In this document: positions 33,290 to 41,714 of the stretch, piece after piece
Position numbering within the stretch: the first letter of the stretch is position 1
Layout of the letters: each line of letters starts with the position of its first letter
Assembly: GCF_016598535.1 (NCBI RefSeq)
Contig: NZ_CP066779.1
Span: 3,472,001 to 3,536,000 of the forward strand
Source of the DNA: Rhodococcus sp. P-2
Lineage (GTDB): Bacteria > Actinomycetota > Actinomycetes > Mycobacteriales > Mycobacteriaceae
Direction of reading: 5' to 3'
DNA length: 64,000 nt
Translations under genes and position numbers: made by a program
Notes under the pieces: generated by a model
What the model was told of the DNA's origin: nothing
The model's input: the letters and a program-made list of their open reading frames with translations, nothing else
Database searches by the model: none

Positions 33290-34399
33290 TTACTGACCGA
33301 GGTCGACGATCGCGGCGACAGGGCCGCCACCCTCGGGGCCCTGATGCGCTGCCGAGACCGACACGAACACAGCCGGATCACCGGTGACAGCGGCAGTGAC
33401 TCCACCGACACACGACTTGATCTGGCGGTGCCAGTGCACGTCGGAATCGTCGAGCATCGCATTACGACGGCCACGGACCGTTCCGTCCTGACTGGCCTCG
33501 CACTTCAAGAACACGTTGACGAGTTGACCGTCCAGGTCGCTCGAGTGCGGCCGCTCCGGAAGTTCGAGCCCGGCGTCACGGATCGCCGCCCAGATTCCGT
33601 CCTGGTCGAGCGGATCCTTCATCACGCTGTGGCCGATCCGGTAGCGTCCGCCGACGCCACGTGCATTACCGACGACGACGATCTGAGCCCGGTCCAACTC
33701 GACGCCGGACGAGCAGGATGCGACAGAAGAGAAGAGTTCGCGGCTGTGCATGACATCCTCGTCGGACGGCATGTCGATTTCGCCGAGCGCAACCGCGATC
33801 CCGAGGGCCGTACCGCCGTTGGACAGGTCCATCGACTCGTGAGTTTGTTCGGTCCACACCGTCTTGCCGCGACTCTTGGCGTCACGGATGGTGTGGATTG
33901 TCAGCAACGGAGTCTTGGTCTGCACGTAGTGCACGTCGGCGGGATCGGTGATGCCGGCATTGGCCATCGCATCTTTCACTGCCGCAGCCACTTTGGTGAT
34001 CATCGCCGTACGACCGATGTCCTCGGGCAGCAACTGCTCACTCATCGCGACACCCACGGTCAGGCGCGGCTCGTCGGTCTTGGTGACCTTGTCTGCCGGT
34101 ACCGTCGCGAAGATCGTCGCGTGCGGGCTGATCACACCGTCCGTGCCGCCTGACCAGACGATCGGCACCTCTGCCACCTCTTCGGGGCTGCGATTACCCT
34201 TGGCGGAGAGAACCTCTCGAAACGCGCGGTCCGCGATGATGCGCGTGTAGTCGTTGACGCCGCCGTTACCCTCGGTTTTGCCGATGACTGCAATGACGCG
34301 GTCGGCCTCGAGGACACCGTCGTCGATCAGCTTGGCGAGCTCACTGGCGTCGGAGACGCTGTGTAGCGGAACCTTACGGACCTCGATTGCTTCGGGCAT
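33290..34399 (-). CDS. bar: Barbiturase (ring-opening amidohydrolase, AtzD family)
   Basis: The 369-residue enzyme belongs to the small barbiturase/cyanuric-acid hydrolase family. Each of its three repeated domains shows a Ser region: [35 protein letters not shown] and [20 protein letters not shown]; Lys residues of the Ser-Lys dyads are typical of the family. It opens barbiturate to ureidomalonate, step two of oxidative pyrimidine degradation. I start at the second ATG (34399), six bases after AAGGAG; an ATG two codons earlier would abut that site. upp lies divergently 223 bases away, as described for R. erythropolis JCM 3132. Confidence 0.95.
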   Translation of the reverse strand: MPEAIEVRKVPLHSVSDASELAKLIDDGVLEADRVIAVIGKTEGNGGVNDYTRIIADRAFREVLSAKGNRSPEEVAEVPIVWSGGTDGVISPHATIFATVPADKVTKTDEPRLTVGVAMSEQLLPEDIGRTAMITKVAAAVKDAMANAGITDPADVHYVQTKTPLLTIHTIRDAKSRGKTVWTEQTHESMDLSNGGTALGIAVALGEIDMPSDEDVMHSRELFSSVASCSSGVELDRAQIVVVGNARGVGGRYRIGHSVMKDPLDQDGIWAAIRDAGLELPERPHSSDLDGQLVNVFLKCEASQDGTVRGRRNAMLDDSDVHWHRQIKSCVGGVTAAVTGDPAVFVSVSAAHQGPEGGGPVAAIVDLGQ

Positions 34400-34622
34400 T
34401 GGCATCTCCTTGTATAGGGAATCGTGGAGGCAAAATTGGGCCTTGACAGCTCCCGGCGCCCAGTCCAGCCGAGCGGTTCGGAACTGCCATGCCGACCACG
34501 CTATGACGACTCGAACCCTTCGGCATCGTCAATACTTGCCCAAACGAAAACCGCGATTGGTTATTTCGACTCCGATTCACCGGTTGCGCGCCGCCCCATC
34601 GGTTCTCACTTACGATTCGTCC

Positions 34623-35246
34623 ATGGACACCACTGTTGTCGACCATCCGCTGGCGGCATCGCTGCTCACGACCATGCGCGACGCTCGCAGCGACAACGCA
34701 ACGTTCCGGTCCGCCCTGCGCAGACTGACCCATATGTTGGTCTACGAGGCCATGCGCGGCGCAGAAGTGGAACAGTTCGACATCGAGACGCCAGTTGCTC
34801 CGACGCTGGGAGTGCGGCTGGCAAATCCACCGCTCCTGGTACCGGTCTTGCGAGCGGGCCTCGGCATGGTCGAACAGGCGAGTGCCCTCATTCCGCAGGC
34901 AGGCGTGGGTTTCGTGGGAATGGCACGAGACGAGAAGACACACCAACCGGTTCCGTATCTCGAGTCCCTGCCTGCCGATCTGTCGGACACCCCCGTCTAC
35001 GTCCTCGATCCGATGTTGGCGACCGGTGGATCCATCATCCGCACAATCGATCTGCTCATCGCACGCGGAGCCACCGATGTAACTGCAATATGTGTCGTCG
35101 TGGCTCCGGAAGGGATCGAAGCGCTGAGGAAGTCCGGCCATCCAGTCAGGCTCCTCACTGCGAGCATCGACGACGGCCTGAACGAAAATGCTTTCCTGGT
35201 ACCTGGACTCGGAGACGCGGGCGATCGCCAATTCGGACCTCGATAG
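34623..35246 (+). CDS. upp: Uracil phosphoribosyltransferase
   Basis: The 207-residue salvage enzyme converts uracil and PRPP to UMP. It shows [33 protein letters not shown], the PRPP-binding loop [20 protein letters not shown] (129-137) and a C-terminal [19 protein letters not shown]. The open frame upstream of 34623 is not part of it. TACGAT sits six bases before the ATG, with no ribosome site, which points to a leaderless mRNA. It diverges from the barbiturase operon, so uracil salvage and breakdown are set side by side. Confidence 0.96.
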   Translation: MDTTVVDHPLAASLLTTMRDARSDNATFRSALRRLTHMLVYEAMRGAEVEQFDIETPVAPTLGVRLANPPLLVPVLRAGLGMVEQASALIPQAGVGFVGMARDEKTHQPVPYLESLPADLSDTPVYVLDPMLATGGSIIRTIDLLIARGATDVTAICVVVAPEGIEALRKSGHPVRLLTASIDDGLNENAFLVPGLGDAGDRQFGPR

Positions 35247-35326
35247 TTGGCAGACATCCGGAGATCTACTCATTTCGAGAGGACATTTTCGTCAACTGTT
35301 GACAATGTTCGCAGCGTGATCGCGCG

Positions 35327-35332
35327 TAGTCT
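35327..35332 (+). promoter_or_regulatory. Likely -10 element of a leaderless PucR transcript
   Basis: TAGTCT lies six bases before the ATG of the first PucR-family gene with no Shine-Dalgarno sequence between, so transcription should start at or next to the start codon. A TTGACA (35299-35304) further up is spaced too widely (22 bases) to be its ideal partner. Confidence 0.45.
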
Positions 35333-35338
35333 CGCGAC

Positions 35339-37036
35339 ATGGATAGATCTGCCAAATATTCGAGCGAAGAGCTTCAACATTTGCCAGAAGGTGGCGACTA
35401 CAGGTTGACGGTTCGGGATGTCCTCGAGCTGCCCAGTCTGCGTGGAGCCGAAGTCCTTGCCGGGCACGGGGGGTTGCGCCACCTCGTCCAATCGGTGAAC
35501 GTGATGGAAGTACCGGACATCCTCGCTTGGGTGAAGCCGAACGAACTGTTGGTGACTACCGGGTTCCCGCTGCGCTACGGGCGAACCGGAGAGCTTCTCG
35601 ACGATACCGATCTCAGCGACCTCGTCGACGGTCTTGCACGCCGAGGGGTCGCGGCACTTGCCGTGAAAACCGGCCGCTATCTCGACGAACTGCCGGAAGC
35701 CATGCTGCACATGGCAGAGCAGCGAGGGCTGCCGTTGTTGGTTCTTCCCGTCACCGCAGGGTTCGACGAGGTGATCTCGGAGGTCTTCACCAAGTTGGTG
35801 GCGAAGCAGTCTGCGGCACTCGACATTGCCGACCGTCTTCACCGCTCGTTGACTTCGATCGTCTTGGAAGGTGGCGATCTACCCCAGATTGCAGCAGAAT
35901 TCGCCGCGCTTTTCGACGTCAGCGTTCTGATCTGCTCGCCGGACGGAAGGGTGTTGACCGAGGCCGGGGATTCAGCTGCACTGAACGCGCTTCCGTTGTT
36001 CGAGAGCACCGGTCGGTTCCTGACCGAACGGGTCGCTGTCGGTTTACAGAACGCGCCCAAGGGATTTCCTGGTCAGTTGGCGCTCACCCGCGTGGTGGCC
36101 GGCGGCACCGACCACGGCCGAATGGTCGCGTACGCCGGTACCCACGAACTCGGAGCAGTCGTCGTTCAGGCGTTGGAGCGAGCAGCCACCGTTGCTGCTC
36201 TGGCCGTCACCAAGCAGCTGGCAGTTGCGGCAGTGGAATCCAAGTTCCGCGGCGACTTTCTCCGCGACGCACTGATAGGCGAAGCCGGCTCGCCGGCGGA
36301 AGTGAGCGCGCACTTCACTCAGTTGGGGTGGGATGTCACTCGTCCACTTGCCGTTGTGGTTGCAGAACTCGACGTCGATCACCCGGAATCCCAGCACGCG
36401 AACTCCACTCGCACAGACCAGGATCGACTCAGTGACGGCTGGCAACAAGTGGTACGCGCACACGAGCGGACGGCGCCGTCCGTCGGGTTTCGACACGAGG
36501 TGGTCACGCTTTTGCCGACCAGCACCGACCGTGCGGTTCGGGACATCGAAGGGTTGGTGCGCAAGGTTGCCGGAGATCGCACCAGCGGCCGCCGCTCCTT
36601 CAGCACGGGAGTGAGCCGGGTGATCTACTCCCTGGCCGATCTACCTGCTGCGTACGACCAGGCCTGTACGGCCGTGGTCGTCGGCCGACGCATCAACGGG
36701 CCCGGACGGATTGCACACTTCGACGAACTCGGCGTACACCGACTCCTCTCGCTCCAGACGGACAAGAGCGAACTACGTTCGTTCACCGATGACGTTCTGA
36801 AGTCACTGTCGGCGGACAACGCCGAAGCCGCAGACTTACGTCTGACACTCCAGACGCTGCTCGACTGCAATTGCAACGTCGCCGAGGCGTCGCGGGCTCT
36901 TCATATGCACTACAACACGTTGCGATACAGAATCGGAAAGCTGGAGAGTGTCGTCGGATCGTTCACCGACGACCCCGTCCTTCGATTGAACGTCTCACTC
37001 GCCCTGCAGGTCATGAAGATGCACGAGATGAGCTGA
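35339..37036 (+). CDS. PucR-family transcriptional regulator (first)
   Basis: The 565-residue regulator has an N-terminal PucR sensory domain (LTVRDVLELPSLRGAEVLAG, MEVPDILAWVKPNELLVTTG), a GGDEF-like CdaR middle part (SFSTGVSRVIYSLADLPAAY, TAVVVGRRI) and a C-terminal HTH (CNCNVAEASRALHMHYNTLR, YRIGKLESVVG). Such proteins control purine/pyrimidine catabolism. It lies between upp and a CoA-transferase gene, in the same direction as both. Likely targets are the permease, barbiturase and CoA-transferase promoters. Confidence 0.92.
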   Translation: MDRSAKYSSEELQHLPEGGDYRLTVRDVLELPSLRGAEVLAGHGGLRHLVQSVNVMEVPDILAWVKPNELLVTTGFPLRYGRTGELLDDTDLSDLVDGLARRGVAALAVKTGRYLDELPEAMLHMAEQRGLPLLVLPVTAGFDEVISEVFTKLVAKQSAALDIADRLHRSLTSIVLEGGDLPQIAAEFAALFDVSVLICSPDGRVLTEAGDSAALNALPLFESTGRFLTERVAVGLQNAPKGFPGQLALTRVVAGGTDHGRMVAYAGTHELGAVVVQALERAATVAALAVTKQLAVAAVESKFRGDFLRDALIGEAGSPAEVSAHFTQLGWDVTRPLAVVVAELDVDHPESQHANSTRTDQDRLSDGWQQVVRAHERTAPSVGFRHEVVTLLPTSTDRAVRDIEGLVRKVAGDRTSGRRSFSTGVSRVIYSLADLPAAYDQACTAVVVGRRINGPGRIAHFDELGVHRLLSLQTDKSELRSFTDDVLKSLSADNAEAADLRLTLQTLLDCNCNVAEASRALHMHYNTLRYRIGKLESVVGSFTDDPVLRLNVSLALQVMKMHEMS

Positions 37037-37305
37037 CAGAACGCCCCAATTACGGTTCGATACAACCGCAATCCAGCCGTGCGGTGAGCGTTCGTCACTT
37101 CTTACCCACCACTGATACCCGTCATCGGCAAGGTTACCCATGTGCCGCTGACCGGTGCGCGCTTACGGTTCGAAAGACGGGCCGCACATACCTCCTTCAG
37201 TGGCCCTGGCCGATTTCTCGGTCCAGCGGACCGGAGTCGACCGAACTACGGAGGCCTCAACCACCAACTGGCTCAGCCAATTACACCAGAACACGGCGGT
37301 GCGAC

Positions 37306-38532
37306 ATGAACTCGACTTCGAAGCCTCACAACACAAGTGCTCGTAGTGGTCCGTTACACGACGTGATTGTCGTCGACCTCACGCGCGCACTCGCGGGTCC
37401 TCACGCGGCAATGATGCTCGGCGATCTGGGTGCCGACGTGATCAAGGTCGAATCACCTCACGGCGGCGACGACACCCGTGGGTGGGGGCCGCCATTTGTG
37501 AAGCCACCGCTGGAACCACCGAACGCGCAACGGGAATCGACGTACTTTCTGTCCACGAACCGGAACAAGAAGTCGATCACGCTCGACCTCAAATCCGACA
37601 GCGGGCGCGCAACCCTCGAAGATCTCGTCTGCCGCGCCGACGTTCTCATGGAGAACTTCCGCACCGGAGTTCTCGATCGACTCGGATTCTCCACCGAGCG
37701 GCTGGCCGAACTCAATCCTCGACTGATCGTCCTGTCCATCAGCGGTTTCGGCCACGACGGCCCCGAAGGTGGCCGCGCCGGCTACGACCAGATCGCCCAG
37801 GGGGAGGCCGGACTCATGTCGCTGACCGGCTCGAGTCCGGACGACGTTCAACGAGTCGGAGTTCCGATCGCCGATCTTCTCGCCGGGATGTACGGGGCGT
37901 TCGGCGTCGTCGCGGCTTTGAAGGAACGTGAACAGACGGGGAGAGGCCGTGTCGTTCGAACGTCGCTCTTGGCCAGCGTGGTCGGTGTTCATGCGTTTCA
38001 GGGAACGAAGTGGACCGTCGCCGGCGAGGTAGGCACAGCGCAGGGCAATCACCATCCCTCCATCGCACCGTACGGGCTCTTTCGTACCGGCGATGGCGCA
38101 GTACAGATCTCGGTCGGCAGCGAAAGCCTGTGGAGAAGATTCTGCGAAGGGTTCGAACTCGATCCAGACGCACCGGGTATGGCAACAAACGCCGAACGCG
38201 TCGAGAATCATTTCCAGGTAGTCGAATTGATCGAACGTACCTTCAAACCGTACTCGCGTGACGAGCTTCTGACCGAACTGGACCGCATCGGAATACCGGC
38301 AGGACGGGTCCGGACGATCTCCGAAGTGTACGAATGGGAACAGACCCGATCACAGGGGTTGCTCGTCGACGTCGACCACAGCACGCTCGGAAACATCACC
38401 CTGCCCGGCCCGCCGCTACGATTTTTCGATCCGGACGGAACCGAGGTGACGGAGACCCGCCACACTGCACCTCCGGTACTCGGTGAAGACACTGACGAAG
38501 TCATGTCGTGGCTACAAGGATTCACCCGATGA
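37306..38532 (+). CDS. CaiB/BaiF class III CoA-transferase (first)
   Basis: The 408-residue enzyme shows the family landmarks IVVDLTRALAGPHAAMMLGD, LGADVIKVESPHGGDDTRGW, ADVLMENFRTGVLDRLG, and SISGFGHDGPEGGRAGYDQI with the likely catalytic Asp161. It moves CoA between carboxylic acids. It is coupled by an ATGA overlap to a carboxyltransferase-like gene, and together they follow the barbiturase/amidase operon; activation of released malonate to malonyl-CoA is the attractive reading. The 269 bases before it hold no gene; a TGGCT-C-AGCCA dyad is present near 37269. Confidence 0.9.
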   Translation: MNSTSKPHNTSARSGPLHDVIVVDLTRALAGPHAAMMLGDLGADVIKVESPHGGDDTRGWGPPFVKPPLEPPNAQRESTYFLSTNRNKKSITLDLKSDSGRATLEDLVCRADVLMENFRTGVLDRLGFSTERLAELNPRLIVLSISGFGHDGPEGGRAGYDQIAQGEAGLMSLTGSSPDDVQRVGVPIADLLAGMYGAFGVVAALKEREQTGRGRVVRTSLLASVVGVHAFQGTKWTVAGEVGTAQGNHHPSIAPYGLFRTGDGAVQISVGSESLWRRFCEGFELDPDAPGMATNAERVENHFQVVELIERTFKPYSRDELLTELDRIGIPAGRVRTISEVYEWEQTRSQGLLVDVDHSTLGNITLPGPPLRFFDPDGTEVTETRHTAPPVLGEDTDEVMSWLQGFTR

Positions 38533-40040
38533 ACCGCCTGTCGGCTCGCGACATGCTCGACCTGGTGATCGATGCCGGCACCTGGGAGTCGTGGGATACC
38601 CCTCCGATACCGGTGGCGACCGACTCCGACTACACCGAAGCGCTTCTTTGTGCCCAGGAGAAGACCGGACTCGACGAGTCCGTGCTGACCGGAAGCGCCT
38701 CCGTCAGAGGCCGCCGCGTGGCAATCATCGTCTGCGAGTTCGGTTTTCTCGGTGGATCGATCGGCGTGGCAGCGGGCGAACGCCTCGTCGTCGCCATCCG
38801 TCGAGCGACGCACGAGCAGCTGCCCCTTCTTGCGCTTCCCACCTCCGGAGGAACGCGGATGCAGGAGGGGACAACGGCGTTTCTGCAGATGGTCAAGATC
38901 ACCGCGGCGCTCATCAAGCACAAAGAAGCGCACCTGCCCTACATCGTCTACCTCCGAAACCCCACCACCGGAGGCGTATTCGCGTCCTGGGGGTCGCTCG
39001 GTCACGTGACGATCGCGGAGCCGGGAGCCCTCGTCGGATTCCTCGGTCCCCGAGTGTTCGAGGCTTTGTACAACTCACCTTTCCCCGTCGGTGTCCAGAC
39101 AGCGGAGAACCTTCACGCGCACGGACTCATCGATGCGGTGAGGCCGCCAGACCAGCTCGCCGAAATCGTCGACCGCGCGTTGCGCATCATCACCTCGAGA
39201 CGTCGTGGGTACTCGTTGCCGAGTGACCCGTGCTCGTACGACTGTCCACCCGATACGTCAGCCTGGGAATCCGTCGTCGCATCCCGGCGCGAAGACCGAC
39301 CGGGGATTCGCGAGGTGCTGCTCAATTCCGCCTCGGACATGCTCCCGCTCAACGGAACCGGCCAAGGCGAGAACGATCCCGGCATCATGCTCGCGCTCGT
39401 TCGCTTCGGCGACATGCCCTGCGTCCTTCTCGGACAGGACCGACGCGGACAGACTCCTCACTCCCCACTCGGCCCCGGCGCTCTGCGGGAAGCTCGGCGA
39501 GGAATGCGGCTTGCCGCAGAACTCGATCTGCCATTGGTGACGATCATCGACACGGCAGGCGCGGCACTGTCGAAGGAAGCCGAAGAAGGTGGATTGGCCG
39601 GCGAGATCGCTCGGTGCATAGCCGACATGATTTCACTCGAGGTCCCCACCATTTCCCTCCTGCTCGGGCAGGGCACCGGCGGCGGAGCCCTGGCACTGAT
39701 TCCGGCCGATCGAGTGCTGGCGGCCCGCCACGGTTGGCTGTCGCCCTTACCTCCCGAGGGGGCGAGCGCGATCATGTTCCACGACATCACGCACGCTCCG
39801 GAGATGGCGGCCAGTCAAGGGATACGGTCCTTCGATCTGCTTACAGGCGGCATCGTCGATCGGGTCATCCCCGAATGTCCCGATGCCGCGGACGAATCCG
39901 CTGCATTCTGCACTCGTGTCGGAGCGGTACTGCACTACGAGCTGAGCGTGCTCACTGCTACCGATGCGACCGAACGGCTCATCACCCGCACCGAACGCAT
40001 CGACCGTATCGGCCTGGTCGAAGCCAGCACCGCCGTCTGA
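38529..40040 (+). CDS. Fused AccD/AccA-like carboxyltransferase, candidate malonyl-CoA decarboxylase
   Basis: The 503-residue protein joins an AccD-like half (FGFLGGSIGVAAGERLVVAI, SGGTRMQEGTTAF at 106-118, NPTTGGVFASWGSLGHVTIA) to an AccA-like half (LPLVTIIDTAGAALSKEAEE, ISLLLGQGTGGGALALIPAD, LPPEGASAIMF). The Cys4 zinc finger of AccD is absent, and no biotin carboxylase or biotin carrier gene is near. That is the situation of malonate decarboxylase MdcD/MdcE, which decarboxylate malonyl thioesters without biotin. With the overlapping CoA-transferase, a malonyl-CoA decarboxylase role is inferred; an ordinary acyl-CoA carboxylase subunit is the alternative. Confidence 0.85.
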   Translation: MNRLSARDMLDLVIDAGTWESWDTPPIPVATDSDYTEALLCAQEKTGLDESVLTGSASVRGRRVAIIVCEFGFLGGSIGVAAGERLVVAIRRATHEQLPLLALPTSGGTRMQEGTTAFLQMVKITAALIKHKEAHLPYIVYLRNPTTGGVFASWGSLGHVTIAEPGALVGFLGPRVFEALYNSPFPVGVQTAENLHAHGLIDAVRPPDQLAEIVDRALRIITSRRRGYSLPSDPCSYDCPPDTSAWESVVASRREDRPGIREVLLNSASDMLPLNGTGQGENDPGIMLALVRFGDMPCVLLGQDRRGQTPHSPLGPGALREARRGMRLAAELDLPLVTIIDTAGAALSKEAEEGGLAGEIARCIADMISLEVPTISLLLGQGTGGGALALIPADRVLAARHGWLSPLPPEGASAIMFHDITHAPEMAASQGIRSFDLLTGGIVDRVIPECPDAADESAAFCTRVGAVLHYELSVLTATDATERLITRTERIDRIGLVEASTAV

Positions 40041-40071
40041 TCGATAAGCACACAGAACACACACCGCGAAA

Positions 40072-40103
40072 GGCCGGACATCCTCCAAGGAGGATGTCCG
40101 GCC
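40072..40103. terminator. Bidirectional terminator between carboxyltransferase and permease genes
   Basis: GGCCGGACATCCTCC, two bases AA, and its exact complement GGAGGATGTCCGGCC form a 15-bp stem between two convergent genes. It can end both transcripts; there is no strong T run on either side. Confidence 0.85.
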
Positions 40104-40132
40104 TTCGACAATCGAGCACACTCAGCCAAGCG

Positions 40133-41566
40133 TCACGTGAGCTGCGGGGCGGGTTCTTCCCGTTCTCCGCCGGGAGCCTTCGAATCCGGCTTGTTCGGTT
40201 CCGGGTTCTTCGCATTCAGCTCCGGGTTCTTCGAACCTATGTACTGGCACAGGTGGTACATCCCGATCACGACAATGGTGCCGAGCGCGATACCGCTGAG
40301 CGAGAACGTGTCACTGAACTTCAGGGCAGTGTCGCCGATACCGATGATCAGGCCGGCCGCGATCGGCATCAGGTTGAGCGGATTGCCGAAGTCGACGCCG
40401 TTCTCCTTCCAGATCTTGGCGCCGAGAAGCCCGATCATGCCGTAGAGCACCACGGTGATTCCGCCGAGAACGCCGCCGGGCGTCGCCGAGATGACGGCAC
40501 CGAACTTGGGGGAGAAGCCGAGCATCATCGCGACGATGCCCGCGACCGCGTAAGCGGCGGTGGAGTACACACGGGTCGCTGCCATGACACCGATGTTCTC
40601 GGCGTACGTCGTGGTGGGCGAACCGCCGACGCTGCTGGCGATAGCGGTGGCGAAACCGTCACCGGCAAGCGCGCGTCCCATGTACGGGTCGAGATCGTCG
40701 CCGGTCATCTCGGCCACGGCCTTGACGTGGCCGGCGTTCTCCGCGATCAACGCGATGACACCGGGAAGAACCAGGATGATGAACGTCAGGCTGAACGACG
40801 GGGCGTGGATGCCGACGATTCCGTTGGCCTCGTCCGAGAACGGGGGCAGGCCGAACCACGACGCCGACTGCACCGAATCCCAGTTGACGCGGAAGTGCTC
40901 GGTGATCTGACCGGTGCCTGCGTCGTACGAGGTGATCGTGCCCGAGACCCGGTCGAGGATCCAGGAGAGGACGTAGCCGAAGATCAGCGCGAGGAAGATT
41001 GCGATGCGCGCCATGAAGCCGCGTAACGCGATACTCATGACGATCAGGGCCACCATGACGATCAGAGCCACCCACTGGTCCTGCGGCCAGTACAGCCCCG
41101 CGACGACGGGTGCCAGGTTGAATCCGATCAGCATCACCACTGCCCCGGTCACCACCGGGGGAAGAACCTTGAATACGACCCGGCCACCGAGGAAGTGGAT
41201 CGCGATACCGATGGCTGCCAGGACCAGTCCGGACACCAGGATCGCACCGGTCACCTCCGCAGAGGTTCCGCCTTGGGCACGAATAGCGGCGATACCACCG
41301 ACGAAAGCCGCCGACGTACCGAGGTAGCTGGGAATGCGTCCCTTGACCACCAACAGGAAGAAGAGCGTACAAAAGCCCGACATCATCACGGCAAGTTGAG
41401 GATTGAGCCCCATGATGATCGGGAAAACGAACGTCGCGCCGAACATCGACACCACGTGCTGGCTGCCCAGCCCGATGGTTCTTCCCCAGCTGAGCCGCTC
41501 GCCGGGAGCAACCACTTCACCCGGTTTGATGTTCTTTCCATCTCCGTGCAACGTCCAAATCGGCAT
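40133..41566 (-). CDS. NCS2-family uracil permease, second copy
   Basis: The 477-residue permease has the same N-terminus as the first copy (MPIWTLHGDGKN) and long identical stretches, including QHVVSMFGATFVFPIIMGLN and the canonical TTTYAENIGVMAATRVYS. Its C-terminal tail (NPELNAKNPEPNKPDSKAPG) differs from that of copy 1. I chose the ATG at 41566, with GAAAGG upstream. It follows the intact PucR gene in the same direction. Why two near-identical permeases are kept is unclear; different ligands or expression are possible. Confidence 0.93.
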   Translation of the reverse strand: MPIWTLHGDGKNIKPGEVVAPGERLSWGRTIGLGSQHVVSMFGATFVFPIIMGLNPQLAVMMSGFCTLFFLLVVKGRIPSYLGTSAAFVGGIAAIRAQGGTSAEVTGAILVSGLVLAAIGIAIHFLGGRVVFKVLPPVVTGAVVMLIGFNLAPVVAGLYWPQDQWVALIVMVALIVMSIALRGFMARIAIFLALIFGYVLSWILDRVSGTITSYDAGTGQITEHFRVNWDSVQSASWFGLPPFSDEANGIVGIHAPSFSLTFIILVLPGVIALIAENAGHVKAVAEMTGDDLDPYMGRALAGDGFATAIASSVGGSPTTTYAENIGVMAATRVYSTAAYAVAGIVAMMLGFSPKFGAVISATPGGVLGGITVVLYGMIGLLGAKIWKENGVDFGNPLNLMPIAAGLIIGIGDTALKFSDTFSLSGIALGTIVVIGMYHLCQYIGSKNPELNAKNPEPNKPDSKAPGGEREEPAPQLT

Positions 41567-41713
41567 GATGGGACCTTTCGTGCAGAGGAAGGTGTCCGAA
41601 CGCTGAGTGTGCTCCAGCTCACAAAACACCGTGACTGGAGTGAAACGCTATTACAGCGCGGAGGTATCGACGTGATGACAATCTGCCAGAACCCGCCGAC
41701 CCGGATTGGCAAT
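41567..41713 (-). repeat. Duplicated permease upstream region, copy 2
   Basis: This region matches 30130-30275 in long blocks, including the GACAATCTGCCAGAACCCGC stretch and the TGGCA half-site that ends next to the PucR stop codon. It is the regulatory part of the duplicated pucR-permease unit. Confidence 0.7.
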
Positions 41714-41714
41714 A

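Noticed and set aside
40072-40103. Attachment site or mobile-element end
   Set aside because: The perfect inverted repeat lies between convergent stops, has a two-base gap and no second copy or integrase gene; a terminator explains it.
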